64,000 nucleotides of DNA, from positions 868,001 through 932,000 of the forward strand of contig NZ_CP159831.1 of NCBI RefSeq assembly GCF_047730075.1, in the 5' to 3' direction. A model generated the notes under the pieces. That model was not told the DNA's origin, ran no database searches, and saw only the letters and a program-made list of their open reading frames with translations. A program made the translations under genes and the position numbers. Source of the stretch: Njordibacter sp905182035 (GTDB taxonomy: Bacteria; Pseudomonadota; Gammaproteobacteria; Pseudomonadales; Balneatricaceae). Position 1 is the stretch's first letter. Each line of letters opens with the position of its first letter. Below, piece by piece: positions 16,074 to 24,049 of this stretch.

Positions 16074-18446
16074 ATGAAATTTAGTGAACAGTGGCTGCGT
16101 GAATGGGTTAACCCAGCAATTAACAGTGATGAATTGGTAGCCCAGATTACCTTAGCGGGGCTAGAAGTTGATGGTGTAGAGTCTGCCGCAGGCGAATTTA
16201 GTGGTGTAATTGTTGGCGAAATTGTTAGCGCAGAGCAGCACCCAGATGCAGACAAACTTCGTGTATGTCAGGTTAGTGATGGTGTTGCAGAAACTCAAGT
16301 AGTGTGTGGTGCACCTAATGCTCGTGTAGGCATTAAAGTTGCGTTTGCCACTGTGGGTGCAATATTGCCTGGTAACTTCAAAATCAAAAAGGCTAAGCTA
16401 CGTCAGCAAGAGTCTTTTGGTATGTTGTGTTCAGCTGCAGAACTAGAAATCAGTGACGAAAATGATGGTATTATGGAACTGGTAGCCGATGCTCCAGTAG
16501 GTGCTGATCTTCGTGAGTACCTTAATCTTAATGACAAGATCATTGATGTGGACCTGACTCCAAATCGTGGTGATTGCTTGAGCATTGCAGGTCTTGCGCG
16601 TGAAGTAGGTGTGCTAAATTCAGTAGATGTTACAACGCCAGAGTACACTGAATTAGCGCCTCAGGTGGAAGATATTTTTCCTGTCAGAGTTAATGCTCCA
16701 GAGCATTGCCCACGGTTTTTGGGCCGTGTATTAAATAACATCGACATTACTCAATCTTCTCCATTGTGGTTGCAAGAAAAACTGCGCCGTTGTGATCTAC
16801 GTAGCATCGACCCTGTGGTAGACGTGACTAACTACATTTTGCTAGAAATGGGCCAGCCTATGCATGCTTATGATTTAGATAAGCTTAGTGGCTCTATTGT
16901 CGTACGTATGGCGAGTCAGGGTGAAAACCTAACCTTGCTTGATGGCCAAAAAGTTGAGCTGAATAATGAAACCCTGGTTATCGCTGATAACGAAGGTGTA
17001 TTAGGTATGGCTGGTATCATGGGTGGTGCAGACACAGGAGTAGGAGCGACTACTTGCAATGTATTCTTGGAAGCAGCCTTTTTTAACCCCATCAGTATCG
17101 CCGGCAAAGCCCGTAGCTACGGTTTGCACACAGATGCGTCCCATCGTTTTGAACGTGGCGTAGATTATGATCTACAACGTAAAGCTATGGACCGTGCAAC
17201 TATGCTGCTACAAAGCATCGTTGGTGGTGAGGCAGGTCCAATTGTCGAGCAAACATCGGCAGAACACTTACCAAGCCATACTAAGGTAACGTTACGTAAA
17301 GCCCGTTTAGAAGCCTTGCTAGCCTATAAAATTGGCGACCAACAAGTGCTCGATATTCTTAAACGTTTAGGCCTTACTTTAGCTTCATCAGACGATGACA
17401 GCTGGACCTTCACGTCGCCTTCCTGGCGTTTCGACATGGCTATTGAGGCTGACCTTGTGGAAGAGGTGGCCCGCGTATACGGTTACAATAACTTGCCAAG
17501 TACTCATCCTGTGGCGAGTATGGAAATTCCAGCTAAATTAGAAGTAGAGCGTCCTTTATCTGTTTTGCGTCGTCACATGGTGAGCTGTGGTTACCAAGAA
17601 GCAATTACCTACAGCATGGTAGAACCAGGCCTATTATCTAAGTTTGATAACCAAAATAAGCCAGTGGAGTTAGTGAACCCTATTTCTGCCGATATGGCTG
17701 TAATGCGCACAAGCCTATGGCCAGGTTTGGTAAAAGCGCTGCAGCATAACCAAAACCGCCAGCAATCCCGTGTACGCTTGTTCGAAACAGGCCAGCGTTT
17801 TATCCCTAGTGATCAAGGCTTGCAGCAGCAAGATGTGTTTGCAGGTTTAATCTATGGCTCACGGCACCCAGAAAGTTGGCACGGTAAAACTGAACAAATT
17901 GATTACTTCGATGCTAAAGGTGATCTTGAATCCTTGCTAGAAATCAGTGGCCAAAATTTCAACTTTGAAGCTGCTGAGCACGTGGCTTTGCATCCAGGGC
18001 AAAGTGCAGCCATTAACTTAGCAGACGAAAAAATAGGTTATATTGGTGCCATGCACCCAGGCCTAGTTAAAGACTTAGGCCTGCTTGGCCCAGTGTTTAT
18101 GTTTGAAGTAGATTTGGCGTCTATCAGTATGGGTATACTCCCGGCGTACGAAACTTTGTCTAAGTTCCCAGAGATGCGCCGTGACTTAGCCATTGTTTTG
18201 GATCAAAAAATTAGCGTTGCAATGGTGACTAATTATATTGAATCCAGTGCTGGTGAATGGCTGAACGACGTACGCTTATTCGATGTTTACCAAGGCCAAG
18301 GCATTGAAAATGGACAAAAAAGTCTTGCTTTAGGCTTGACGTGGCAGCACCCAGAGCGCACTCTTACCGATGATGAAGTAAATCAATGGGTTGAACAGGT
18401 CGTAGAACACCTTTCTCAACACGCTGGTGCGAGCCTAAGAGGCTAA
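16074..18446 (+). CDS. pheT: Phenylalanyl-tRNA synthetase beta subunit
   Basis: 790 residues (E. coli 795). N-terminal MKFSEQWLREWVNPAI, an EMAP-like tRNA-binding domain (about 40-150, EQHPDADKLRVCQV), the B3/B4 editing domain, B5 domain, a catalytic-like core (YGYNNLP, EAITYSMVEP, NPIS), and the C-terminal ferredoxin-fold anticodon-binding domain (LSKFPEMRRDLAIVLD). The beta subunit edits Tyr-tRNA-Phe and binds the tRNA. Same operon as pheS. Confidence 0.97.
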   Translation: MKFSEQWLREWVNPAINSDELVAQITLAGLEVDGVESAAGEFSGVIVGEIVSAEQHPDADKLRVCQVSDGVAETQVVCGAPNARVGIKVAFATVGAILPGNFKIKKAKLRQQESFGMLCSAAELEISDENDGIMELVADAPVGADLREYLNLNDKIIDVDLTPNRGDCLSIAGLAREVGVLNSVDVTTPEYTELAPQVEDIFPVRVNAPEHCPRFLGRVLNNIDITQSSPLWLQEKLRRCDLRSIDPVVDVTNYILLEMGQPMHAYDLDKLSGSIVVRMASQGENLTLLDGQKVELNNETLVIADNEGVLGMAGIMGGADTGVGATTCNVFLEAAFFNPISIAGKARSYGLHTDASHRFERGVDYDLQRKAMDRATMLLQSIVGGEAGPIVEQTSAEHLPSHTKVTLRKARLEALLAYKIGDQQVLDILKRLGLTLASSDDDSWTFTSPSWRFDMAIEADLVEEVARVYGYNNLPSTHPVASMEIPAKLEVERPLSVLRRHMVSCGYQEAITYSMVEPGLLSKFDNQNKPVELVNPISADMAVMRTSLWPGLVKALQHNQNRQQSRVRLFETGQRFIPSDQGLQQQDVFAGLIYGSRHPESWHGKTEQIDYFDAKGDLESLLEISGQNFNFEAAEHVALHPGQSAAINLADEKIGYIGAMHPGLVKDLGLLGPVFMFEVDLASISMGILPAYETLSKFPEMRRDLAIVLDQKISVAMVTNYIESSAGEWLNDVRLFDVYQGQGIENGQKSLALGLTWQHPERTLTDDEVNQWVEQVVEHLSQHAGASLRG

Positions 18447-18450
18447 AAAT

Positions 18451-18482
18451 ACCCCGTTAGTTATATGGCTAACGGGGTGTTT
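18451..18482 (+). terminator. Hairpin after pheT
   Basis: A perfect 10-base-pair stem ACCCCGTTAG (18451-18460) / CTAACGGGGT (18469-18478) with an 8-base loop, starting four bases after the pheT stop. The T run that follows is short (GTTT), so it may terminate only partly and let transcription pass into ihfA. Confidence 0.6.
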
Positions 18483-18529
18483 AAGCTTGATAAGCTAGAT
18501 AATAATAAATAACAGACGAGGATCCAGCT

Positions 18530-18820
18530 ATGGGATCACTGACCAAAGCCGATATGGCAGAACGTCTCAGTAGTGAACAAAAGCTTAGTAAACGCGATGC
18601 AAAAGACATGGTAGAGGCATTTTTTGAAGAAGTATCTTCCAGTCTGATTAGTAATGAACAGGTTAAGTTATCTGGTTTTGGTAACTTTGATCTACGCGAT
18701 AAACGTTCAAGACCTGGACGCAATCCTAAAACAGGTGAAGAAGTGGCTATTTCTGCACGTCGTGTGGTCACTTTTAGGCCTGGCCAAAAGCTTAAAGATC
18801 GTGTTGAGTCGGAAAACTAA
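18530..18820 (+). CDS. ihfA: Integration host factor alpha subunit
   Basis: A 96-residue HU-family DNA-bending protein. LTKADMAERL at the start, LSKRDAKDMVEAFFEE, VKLSGFGNFDLRDK and the DNA-intercalating arm RPGRNPKTGEE, then ISARRVVTFRPGQKLK, match IhfA closely. It forms a heterodimer with IhfB and bends DNA sharply in recombination, replication and promoters. Position directly after pheT is the usual gammaproteobacterial arrangement. The merR-type gene that often follows is absent; a tRNA gene comes next. Confidence 0.97.
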   Translation: MGSLTKADMAERLSSEQKLSKRDAKDMVEAFFEEVSSSLISNEQVKLSGFGNFDLRDKRSRPGRNPKTGEEVAISARRVVTFRPGQKLKDRVESEN

Positions 18821-18963
18821 TTGCATTGATTAGTAGCATCAACAACTTGATTTAATTCTATATTGTTGCTGAATTTGGGGCTAATCTGCTTCCAAACTGG
18901 CAACGATTCTAGTAATATACCGCCTCTCTTGAGGTTCTCGTCGAACTGCATTAAGAGCCGTGT

Positions 18964-19039
18964 CGGGGCGTAGCGCAGCTTGGTAGCGCACCTGCCTGGG
19001 GGGCAGGGGTCGCAGGTTCAAATCCTGCCGTCCCGACCA
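18964..19039 (+). tRNA. tRNA-Pro (GGG anticodon)
   Basis: A complete cloverleaf can be drawn: acceptor CGGGGCG pairs with CGTCCCG, D arm GCGC..GCGC, anticodon stem CCTGC/GCAGG around loop CTGGGGG with anticodon GGG, T arm GCAGGTTCAAATCCTGC, and encoded CCA at 19037-19039. A decayed copy of its 3' half is found 2.5 kb downstream (21501-21540), suggesting use as an integration site. Confidence 0.97.
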
Positions 19040-19113
19040 ATTATTCCCCTATATATCAATACCTTTCCAGTCGTCCAAGTTATTGTAAAAAATGCAATTG
19101 GGAAACTTTTTTA

Positions 19114-21090
19114 ATGCTTAATGTTTCAAACCCATATTTAAGTATAAGCTACCGACCAGAAATCGATGGACTGAGGGCAATCGCAGTGCTCGCGGTTGTC
19201 TTTTATCATGCGGAAATAGTGATATCTGGAATAAATCCATTCAAGGGAGGTTTTATTGGTGTCGATGTATTTCTTGTTATTTCAGGGTACTTGATAACAT
19301 CGATTATTTTAAAAGAAATTAACACCGGTAAGTTTAAGTTTTCTAATTTTTATTACAGGCGTATTAGAAGAATTATACCTGTTTTTCTAGTCATGTTGGT
19401 CTTCTGTCTTTCACTTTCGTGGATCGGGATGCTCCCCAAAGCCTTGAATGAATATGCGGGATCAATGCTATCGTCTATGGCATTTGGTTCAAATTTCTGG
19501 TTCTACAATTTAGATGGCTACAATGCAGAACTAAGTGCTTTGCAACCTTTGTTGCACACTTGGTCACTTTCACTTGAGGAGCAGTTTTATATAACGTTCC
19601 CACTCGTCATGATCTGTATTTGGAAGATATCAAAGAAATATATAACAATTACACTATTTTTAATATTTTTAGGTTCCCTTCAGTTCGCACAGTATGCTAG
19701 CCAGTATTTAGAAGACTTAGCCTTTTATCTTCTTCCCTCTCGTCTGTGGGAATTCATAGGAGGAGGCCTAATAGCAAGCTTAGAGCTTAACAGGCTCAGA
19801 AGTAGGAATAATAAGCTAACCACAATCATGCCTGTGATTGGTCTAATCATGATTTTGACATCCATTTTCATGTTAGATATTGAAATGCAGCACCCATCCT
19901 ACATAACAACACTACCTGTTATAGGTGTTATGTTATTAATTTGGTTCTGCAATGGTGAAGACTTTATATCCCAAATACTTAGCTCTAGGTTTATTACACC
20001 TATAGGTCTTATTTCATATAGCCTTTATTTGTGGCACTTTCCTATTTTTGTTTATTCTAACATCGCTGGTTTATTTCAAGATAATAGCGGACGCCTCTTT
20101 TTGATTTTACTGGCGCTTTGCTTATCTTTAGTCTCATACAACTTTATAGAGAAACCTGCCAGAGACCCAAAAATCTTAAAAAATAAACATCTATTTATTA
20201 CCCTTTTCATTACTATCTTCTTATTAACTGCCTCTGGGCTGCACATAATACATACCAATGGCGCTGAATATAGACTAGAGAAGCTCAATAAACATATTCT
20301 TTTAAATTACAAAGAAAAGTACCCTATAAGTAGATTTAGAACTTATGAAGGATGCTGGACTTGGAAAAGCTGGAAAAACTACGAAAAAACCAACCCATTT
20401 GGAGAGTGCATTTCCAACGAAGCAAAGGATTCAGTTCATTCGATACTGGTTATTGGCGACTCTTTTGCGGGGCGAAACTTGATTCCTGGCCTGATTAATA
20501 TGTACGGCCTCGGAGCTGTGATTCAAAGAGTTGCTAGTTCATGCTTTCCCTTTAAAAAATATAATGTAGGAGAGTACTGTGAGTTAGAGCTTCGGCAAGC
20601 ATATGATGAAATCGAGCGGAAAGACCCAAAGCTAATTTTAATTACTGGGTGCTGGCTTTGTTATTCAGTGAACTCTGACGAACTTATTGGCTTTATGGAA
20701 GACAGACTCACTAGTGACCTAAAAAAGTATAAAGATAGAATTATTGTGGTGGGGACTCCACCTTTTTGGGGTCATAAAGAGAAGACTCTACCAAATAGAC
20801 TCAAAGAGCAGTTCTTTGCCAGGGGCAGCACAGGAATATCGGAGCGATTATCTCCCGACAAAGTGACCTTTTCCCAAGAAGTTAATTTAACAAGAAAAGT
20901 AAAAGAGCTCGGTGTCGGATACATATCCTTAATTGAAGTCCTCTGCGAAAGTGAAATGTGCCTCACTAAAATAGATGATTCAGCAGCATCAATAACTTCG
21001 TTTGATTATGGACACCTTACTTTAGATTCTTCTAAGTTTGTGATCAAAGAAAACAAGACAATATTGGATTCTTTTTTAGCCAAAGAATAA
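19114..21090 (+). CDS. OafA-like O-acetyltransferase with C-terminal SGNH domain
   Basis: A 658-residue inner-membrane protein: an acyltransferase-3 domain (about 1-370) with YRPEIDGLRAIAVLAVVFYHA, GFIGVDVFLVISGYLI, SLEEQFYI and LYLWHFPIF, made of about ten membrane segments, then a periplasmic SGNH hydrolase-like domain. The SGNH nucleophile block is VIGDSFAGRNL and the Asp/His pair is in DYGHLTLD near the C-terminus. Such proteins acetylate O-antigen or other surface sugars. It stands alone just after tRNA-Pro, is visibly A/T-rich, and lies between the tRNA and the att-like repeat, so horizontal acquisition is likely. The glycan cluster a few kilobases downstream may supply its substrate. 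Confidence 0.9.
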   Translation: MLNVSNPYLSISYRPEIDGLRAIAVLAVVFYHAEIVISGINPFKGGFIGVDVFLVISGYLITSIILKEINTGKFKFSNFYYRRIRRIIPVFLVMLVFCLSLSWIGMLPKALNEYAGSMLSSMAFGSNFWFYNLDGYNAELSALQPLLHTWSLSLEEQFYITFPLVMICIWKISKKYITITLFLIFLGSLQFAQYASQYLEDLAFYLLPSRLWEFIGGGLIASLELNRLRSRNNKLTTIMPVIGLIMILTSIFMLDIEMQHPSYITTLPVIGVMLLIWFCNGEDFISQILSSRFITPIGLISYSLYLWHFPIFVYSNIAGLFQDNSGRLFLILLALCLSLVSYNFIEKPARDPKILKNKHLFITLFITIFLLTASGLHIIHTNGAEYRLEKLNKHILLNYKEKYPISRFRTYEGCWTWKSWKNYEKTNPFGECISNEAKDSVHSILVIGDSFAGRNLIPGLINMYGLGAVIQRVASSCFPFKKYNVGEYCELELRQAYDEIERKDPKLILITGCWLCYSVNSDELIGFMEDRLTSDLKKYKDRIIVVGTPPFWGHKEKTLPNRLKEQFFARGSTGISERLSPDKVTFSQEVNLTRKVKELGVGYISLIEVLCESEMCLTKIDDSAASITSFDYGHLTLDSSKFVIKENKTILDSFLAKE

Positions 21091-21500
21091 TTGAAACGTA
21101 TTCGTACAAATTACATATTTTTGGGGTCAATGGCAACGAGAACGAGTCTAAGTTCGTCACTGAGTTCTCCAAAACTGCTGTTTACCTTGGAGAGGTATAA
21201 CTTTGCTGCTATGGCTATAACGGATGGTCGCACTATGTTTGATGATGAATTAATTCAGGCGATGTGTGTCATTTAAGACTATTTCCACTGTGATCATCCC
21301 ACTAGATGGACTTTTTTTACCCATAAAAGTTAGGTTAATCTCATCTTAGCATAGTTATTTCTGTCTATTAATGGTCATAAAATTTAGTGCTAACTTGTTG
21401 ATACTATTGGGCTACAATAGTGCTTTTTTGGTAGAAAAATAGTACGGTATTCTATCAAATACGGAACTTTTGTTTGATTAAGTATCTATCTCGTGTGTGG
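21091..21500. other. A/T-rich intergenic region after the acyltransferase gene
   Basis: No recognised gene. A 61-codon open frame directly follows the acyltransferase stop (21091-21276; ATG only at 21130), but it resembles nothing I know and has no clear ribosome binding site. The segment also holds the terminator listed at 21403-21429. It is probably decayed island DNA. Confidence 0.4.
21403..21429 (+). terminator. Rho-independent terminator in the island remnant
   Basis: Stem ACTATTG (21403-21409) / CAATAGT (21415-21421) with a 5-base loop and six T residues at 21424-21429. Confidence 0.65.
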
Positions 21501-21540
21501 ATTGCATATTCAAATTCTGCCGTCCTAACCAATTATTTCC
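21501..21540 (+). repeat. Degenerate copy of the tRNA-Pro 3' end (att-like direct repeat)
   Basis: These 40 bases align without gaps to 19009-19048, the T arm, acceptor 3' strand, CCA and 9 following bases of the tRNA-Pro gene, with about 32 identities. Most differences are C-to-T or G-to-A changes. CTGCCGTCC and AACCAATTATT are kept. Same orientation as the tRNA. This is what a decayed attachment-site repeat of an element integrated in the tRNA gene would look like; it bounds the acyltransferase gene. Confidence 0.75.
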
Positions 21541-21551
21541 AAATATTAACG

Positions 21552-21716
21552 CTAGGTGCTATCTTTAAAATGTTGTGTTGGACTATTTTGGCTTTTTAAG
21601 GTAGAAAAGTTAAGGCCTAGTTGGTCGCAAATATAGCTAATATTTTCACCTTCGATTAACGTGCACATACTCATCAACTGATATTGATCGCAATACTTTA
21701 TCGCTTGAGTGGAGTG
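21552..21716 (-). pseudogene. Possible tyrosine-recombinase C-terminal remnant
   Basis: On the minus strand an open frame without a start codon reads STQAIKYCDQYQLMSM, then LIEGENISYICDQLGLN, ending at 21552. The second part resembles the C-terminal region of phage-type integrases, where the motif is like AGENIKYISEQLGHSS ahead of the catalytic tyrosine. The histidine of the LGH motif is replaced and the catalytic tyrosine is not visible, so it would be inactive. It lies 12 bases from the att-like repeat, where an island integrase usually sits. The match is short and judged by eye. Confidence 0.35.
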
Positions 21717-21811
21717 TTAAAGCAGAACCATTCAGTTAAAAGGTAATCCCCCCGAAAAATAACTGAGGCCAAAAGTAGAATTTTCTCGTAAACTTTACGA
21801 AGGAGATCTAC

Positions 21812-22078
21812 ATGAAGAAATCACGATATTCGGACAGCCAAATACTGGCTATCATCAAGCAAGCTGAAAGCGGTGTGCCTATCCCAGAGCTATGCCGTGA
21901 ACATGGCATGAGCAATGCGTCATTTTATAAATGGCGAGCTAAATACGGTGGCATGGACGCATCGCTCATGGGTCGAATGAAAGAACTAGAAGACGAAAAT
22001 CGCCGCCTCAAAAAAATGTATGCCGAAGAACGTTTGAAGTCTGAAATTATTCAGGAGGCGATGGCAAAAAAGTGGTAA
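21812..22078 (+). CDS. IS3-family transposase OrfA
   Basis: An 88-residue helix-turn-helix protein: KKSRYSDSQILAIIKQAESG, then PELCREHGMSNASFYKWRAKYGG, and a leucine-zipper-like stretch MKELEDENRRLKKMYAEERLK. It recognises the IS ends. The frame ends just after the slippery run AAAAAAG (about 22066-22072), where a -1 frameshift would fuse it to OrfB to make the active transposase, as is known for IS3 elements. Confidence 0.93.
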   Translation: MKKSRYSDSQILAIIKQAESGVPIPELCREHGMSNASFYKWRAKYGGMDASLMGRMKELEDENRRLKKMYAEERLKSEIIQEAMAKKW

Positions 22079-22896
22079 AGCCATCTCAGCGCAAAGAGAT
22101 GGCTCAGGCAGCAGTTAGTAATAAGGCGATAAGCGTACGCTTGGCCTGCCAAATCTTTGTCGTAAGCGAAACGTGCTATCGATATCAGCCGAAGCTCAGC
22201 GGTGAGAATGCGGTGATTGCAGACCTTCTCGTTCGGCTGACGCATAATCAGCGTAACTGGGGCTTTGGTTTATGTTATTTATACTTGCGTAACGTTAAGG
22301 GTTTTCAATGGAACCATAAGCGCGTGTACCGTATCTACCGTGAACTTGAGCTCAACTTACGTATAAAACCTAAAAAGCGATTAGTGAGGCAAAAGCCTGA
22401 GCCTCTGTCTGTTCCTGAGGCGATCAACGATTGCTGGTCGATGGATTTCATGCATGATCAACTATCGGACAGCAGAAGCTATCGTCTATTTAATGTCATC
22501 GATGACTTCAACAGAGAGGGGTTGGCCATTGAGGTGGATTTTTCACTACCTGCTAGCCGAGTTATAAGAGCACTAGATCAGGTGATTGAATGGCGTGGAA
22601 AGCCTAATCGAATTCGTTGTGACAATGGACCCGAATACATCAGCAATCTGCTGGGTGACTGGGCCAAGAGCAACGGCATAGAACTGGCATTTATACAGCC
22701 AGGTAACCCTCAGCAAAATGCATACGTTGAGCGCTACAATCGGACTGTGAGGTATGATTGGTTAAACCATTACCTGTTTGAAAGTATTGATGAGGTTCAA
22801 AGGCATGCAACAAATTGGCTTTGGACCTACAATAACGAACGCCCTAATATGGCGTTAAACGGCATTACACCAATGATGAAGTTGGCAGCTGCCTAA
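22072..22896 (+). CDS. IS3-family transposase OrfB (DDE integrase domain)
   Basis: A 274-residue catalytic part with the DDE triad visible: WSMDFMHD, RCDNGPEY and NAYVERYNRTVRYDWL, in an rve integrase core. Its frame starts in the -1 register relative to OrfA, overlapping it by seven bases; normal expression is expected as an OrfAB fusion rather than from the GTG at 22072. The copy appears intact. Confidence 0.93.
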   Translation: MVKPSQRKEMAQAAVSNKAISVRLACQIFVVSETCYRYQPKLSGENAVIADLLVRLTHNQRNWGFGLCYLYLRNVKGFQWNHKRVYRIYRELELNLRIKPKKRLVRQKPEPLSVPEAINDCWSMDFMHDQLSDSRSYRLFNVIDDFNREGLAIEVDFSLPASRVIRALDQVIEWRGKPNRIRCDNGPEYISNLLGDWAKSNGIELAFIQPGNPQQNAYVERYNRTVRYDWLNHYLFESIDEVQRHATNWLWTYNNERPNMALNGITPMMKLAAA

Positions 22897-22936
22897 ATCT
22901 CTACTTTTAACTTCGGTTGTTAATGGGGGGATTACC

Positions 22937-23795
22937 AAGCCATCTCAGCGCAAAGAGATGGCTCAGGCAGCAGTTAGTAATAAGGCGATAAGCGTACGCT
23001 TGGCCTGCCAAATCTTTGTCGTAAGCGAAACGTGCTATCGATATCAGCCGAAGCTCAGCGGTGAGAATGCGGTGATTGCAGACCTTCTCGTTCGGCTGAC
23101 GCATAATCAGCGTAACTGGGGCTTTGGTTTATGTTATTTATACTTGCGTAACGTTAAGGGTTTTCAATGGAACCATAAGCGCGTGTACCGTATCTACCGT
23201 GAACTTGAGCTCAACTTACGTATAAAACCTAAAAAGCGATTAGTGAGGCAAAAGCCTGAGCCTCTGTCTGTTCCTGAGGCGATCAACGATTGCTGGTCGA
23301 TGGATTTCATGCATGATCAACTATCGGACAGCAGAAGCTATCGTCTATTTAATGTCATCGATGACTTCAACAGAGAGGGGTTGGCCATTGAGGTGGATTT
23401 TTCACTACCTGCTAGCCGAGTTATAAGAGCACTAGGTCAGGTGATTGAATGGCGTGGAAAGCCTAATCGAATTCGTTGTGACAATGGACCCGAATACATC
23501 AGCAATCTGCTGGGTGACTGGGCCAAGAGCAACGGCATAGAATTGGCATTTATACAGCCAGGTAACCCTCAGCAAAATGCATACGTTGAGCGCTACAATC
23601 GGACTGTGAGGTATGATTGGTTAAACCATTACCTGTTTGAAAGTATTGATGAGGTTCAAAGGCATGCAACAAATTGGCTTTGGACCTACAATAACGAACG
23701 CCCTAATATGGCGTTAAACGGCATTACACCAATGATGAAGTTGGCAGCTGCCTAAACCTCTACTTTTAACTTCGGTTGTTAATGGGGGAATTACC
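22937..23795 (+). mobile_element. 5'-truncated second copy of the same IS
   Basis: These 859 bases repeat 22078-22936 almost exactly and directly abut the right end of the first copy with no spacer. The left inverted repeat, orfA and the frameshift site are missing. I count about four substitutions: Asp to Gly in the ALxQVIEW segment, one silent change, one base after the stop, and one in the right inverted repeat. AAAA follows at 23796. It is best read as an internal tandem duplication, or a tandem IS dimer that lost its middle. Confidence 0.9.
22958..23755 (+). pseudogene. Truncated OrfB copy without OrfA
   Basis: An open 265-codon frame that encodes the OrfB catalytic domain with all three DDE residues, but with no OrfA, frameshift window or normal start signal. 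The first ATG is internal to OrfB. It is unlikely to yield a working transposase, although the catalytic frame is unbroken, which suggests the duplication is fairly recent. Confidence 0.8.
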
Positions 23796-23888
23796 AAAAC
23801 AGGTAAAATGTTTTCTTCTTGATAGCCTTTTAGAAGGTAAAAAACGTGCAAACTAATTGCCTTAAATGTAAGATCTTAAGGGTGAATA

Positions 23889-23955
23889 AGTGTATTAAAA
23901 GGAAGCTATATCCATGATGAAATTGGCCAATACCTAATGCGTTACTTTCACTTAT
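23889..23955 (+). pseudogene. Remnant of a related IS3 transposase 3' end
   Basis: The stretch around 23914 reads MMKLANT and then stop, matching the MMKLAAA-stop end of OrfB, and the bases after the stop (GCGTTACTTTCACTT) resemble those after OrfB. Upstream similarity is weak and a stop interrupts the frame. It seems to be the tail of an older related element just outside the current insertion. Confidence 0.4.
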
Positions 23956-24049
23956 GATTATTGTATAGAGGATTAACTGCTAAGGGTTACCTTCAAATAA
24001 ATCGTAAAAAATCTCTTTTAAATCTTTCTTTAAATCCAAAAGGTATCAA

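Larger units (their letters stand above)
21742..22936 (+). mobile_element. IS3-family insertion sequence (IS407-like), full copy
   Basis: A 1195-base element with imperfect terminal inverted repeats: both ends begin GGTAATCCCCCC and share further bases up to AAAAGTAGA. It carries orfA and orfB in overlapping frames. The left flank is AAAA (21738-21741). The same AAAA follows the right end of the adjoining truncated copy (23796-23799), not this copy, so the pair together seems to occupy one insertion site with a 4-base target duplication, the size usual for this IS group. Confidence 0.9.
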
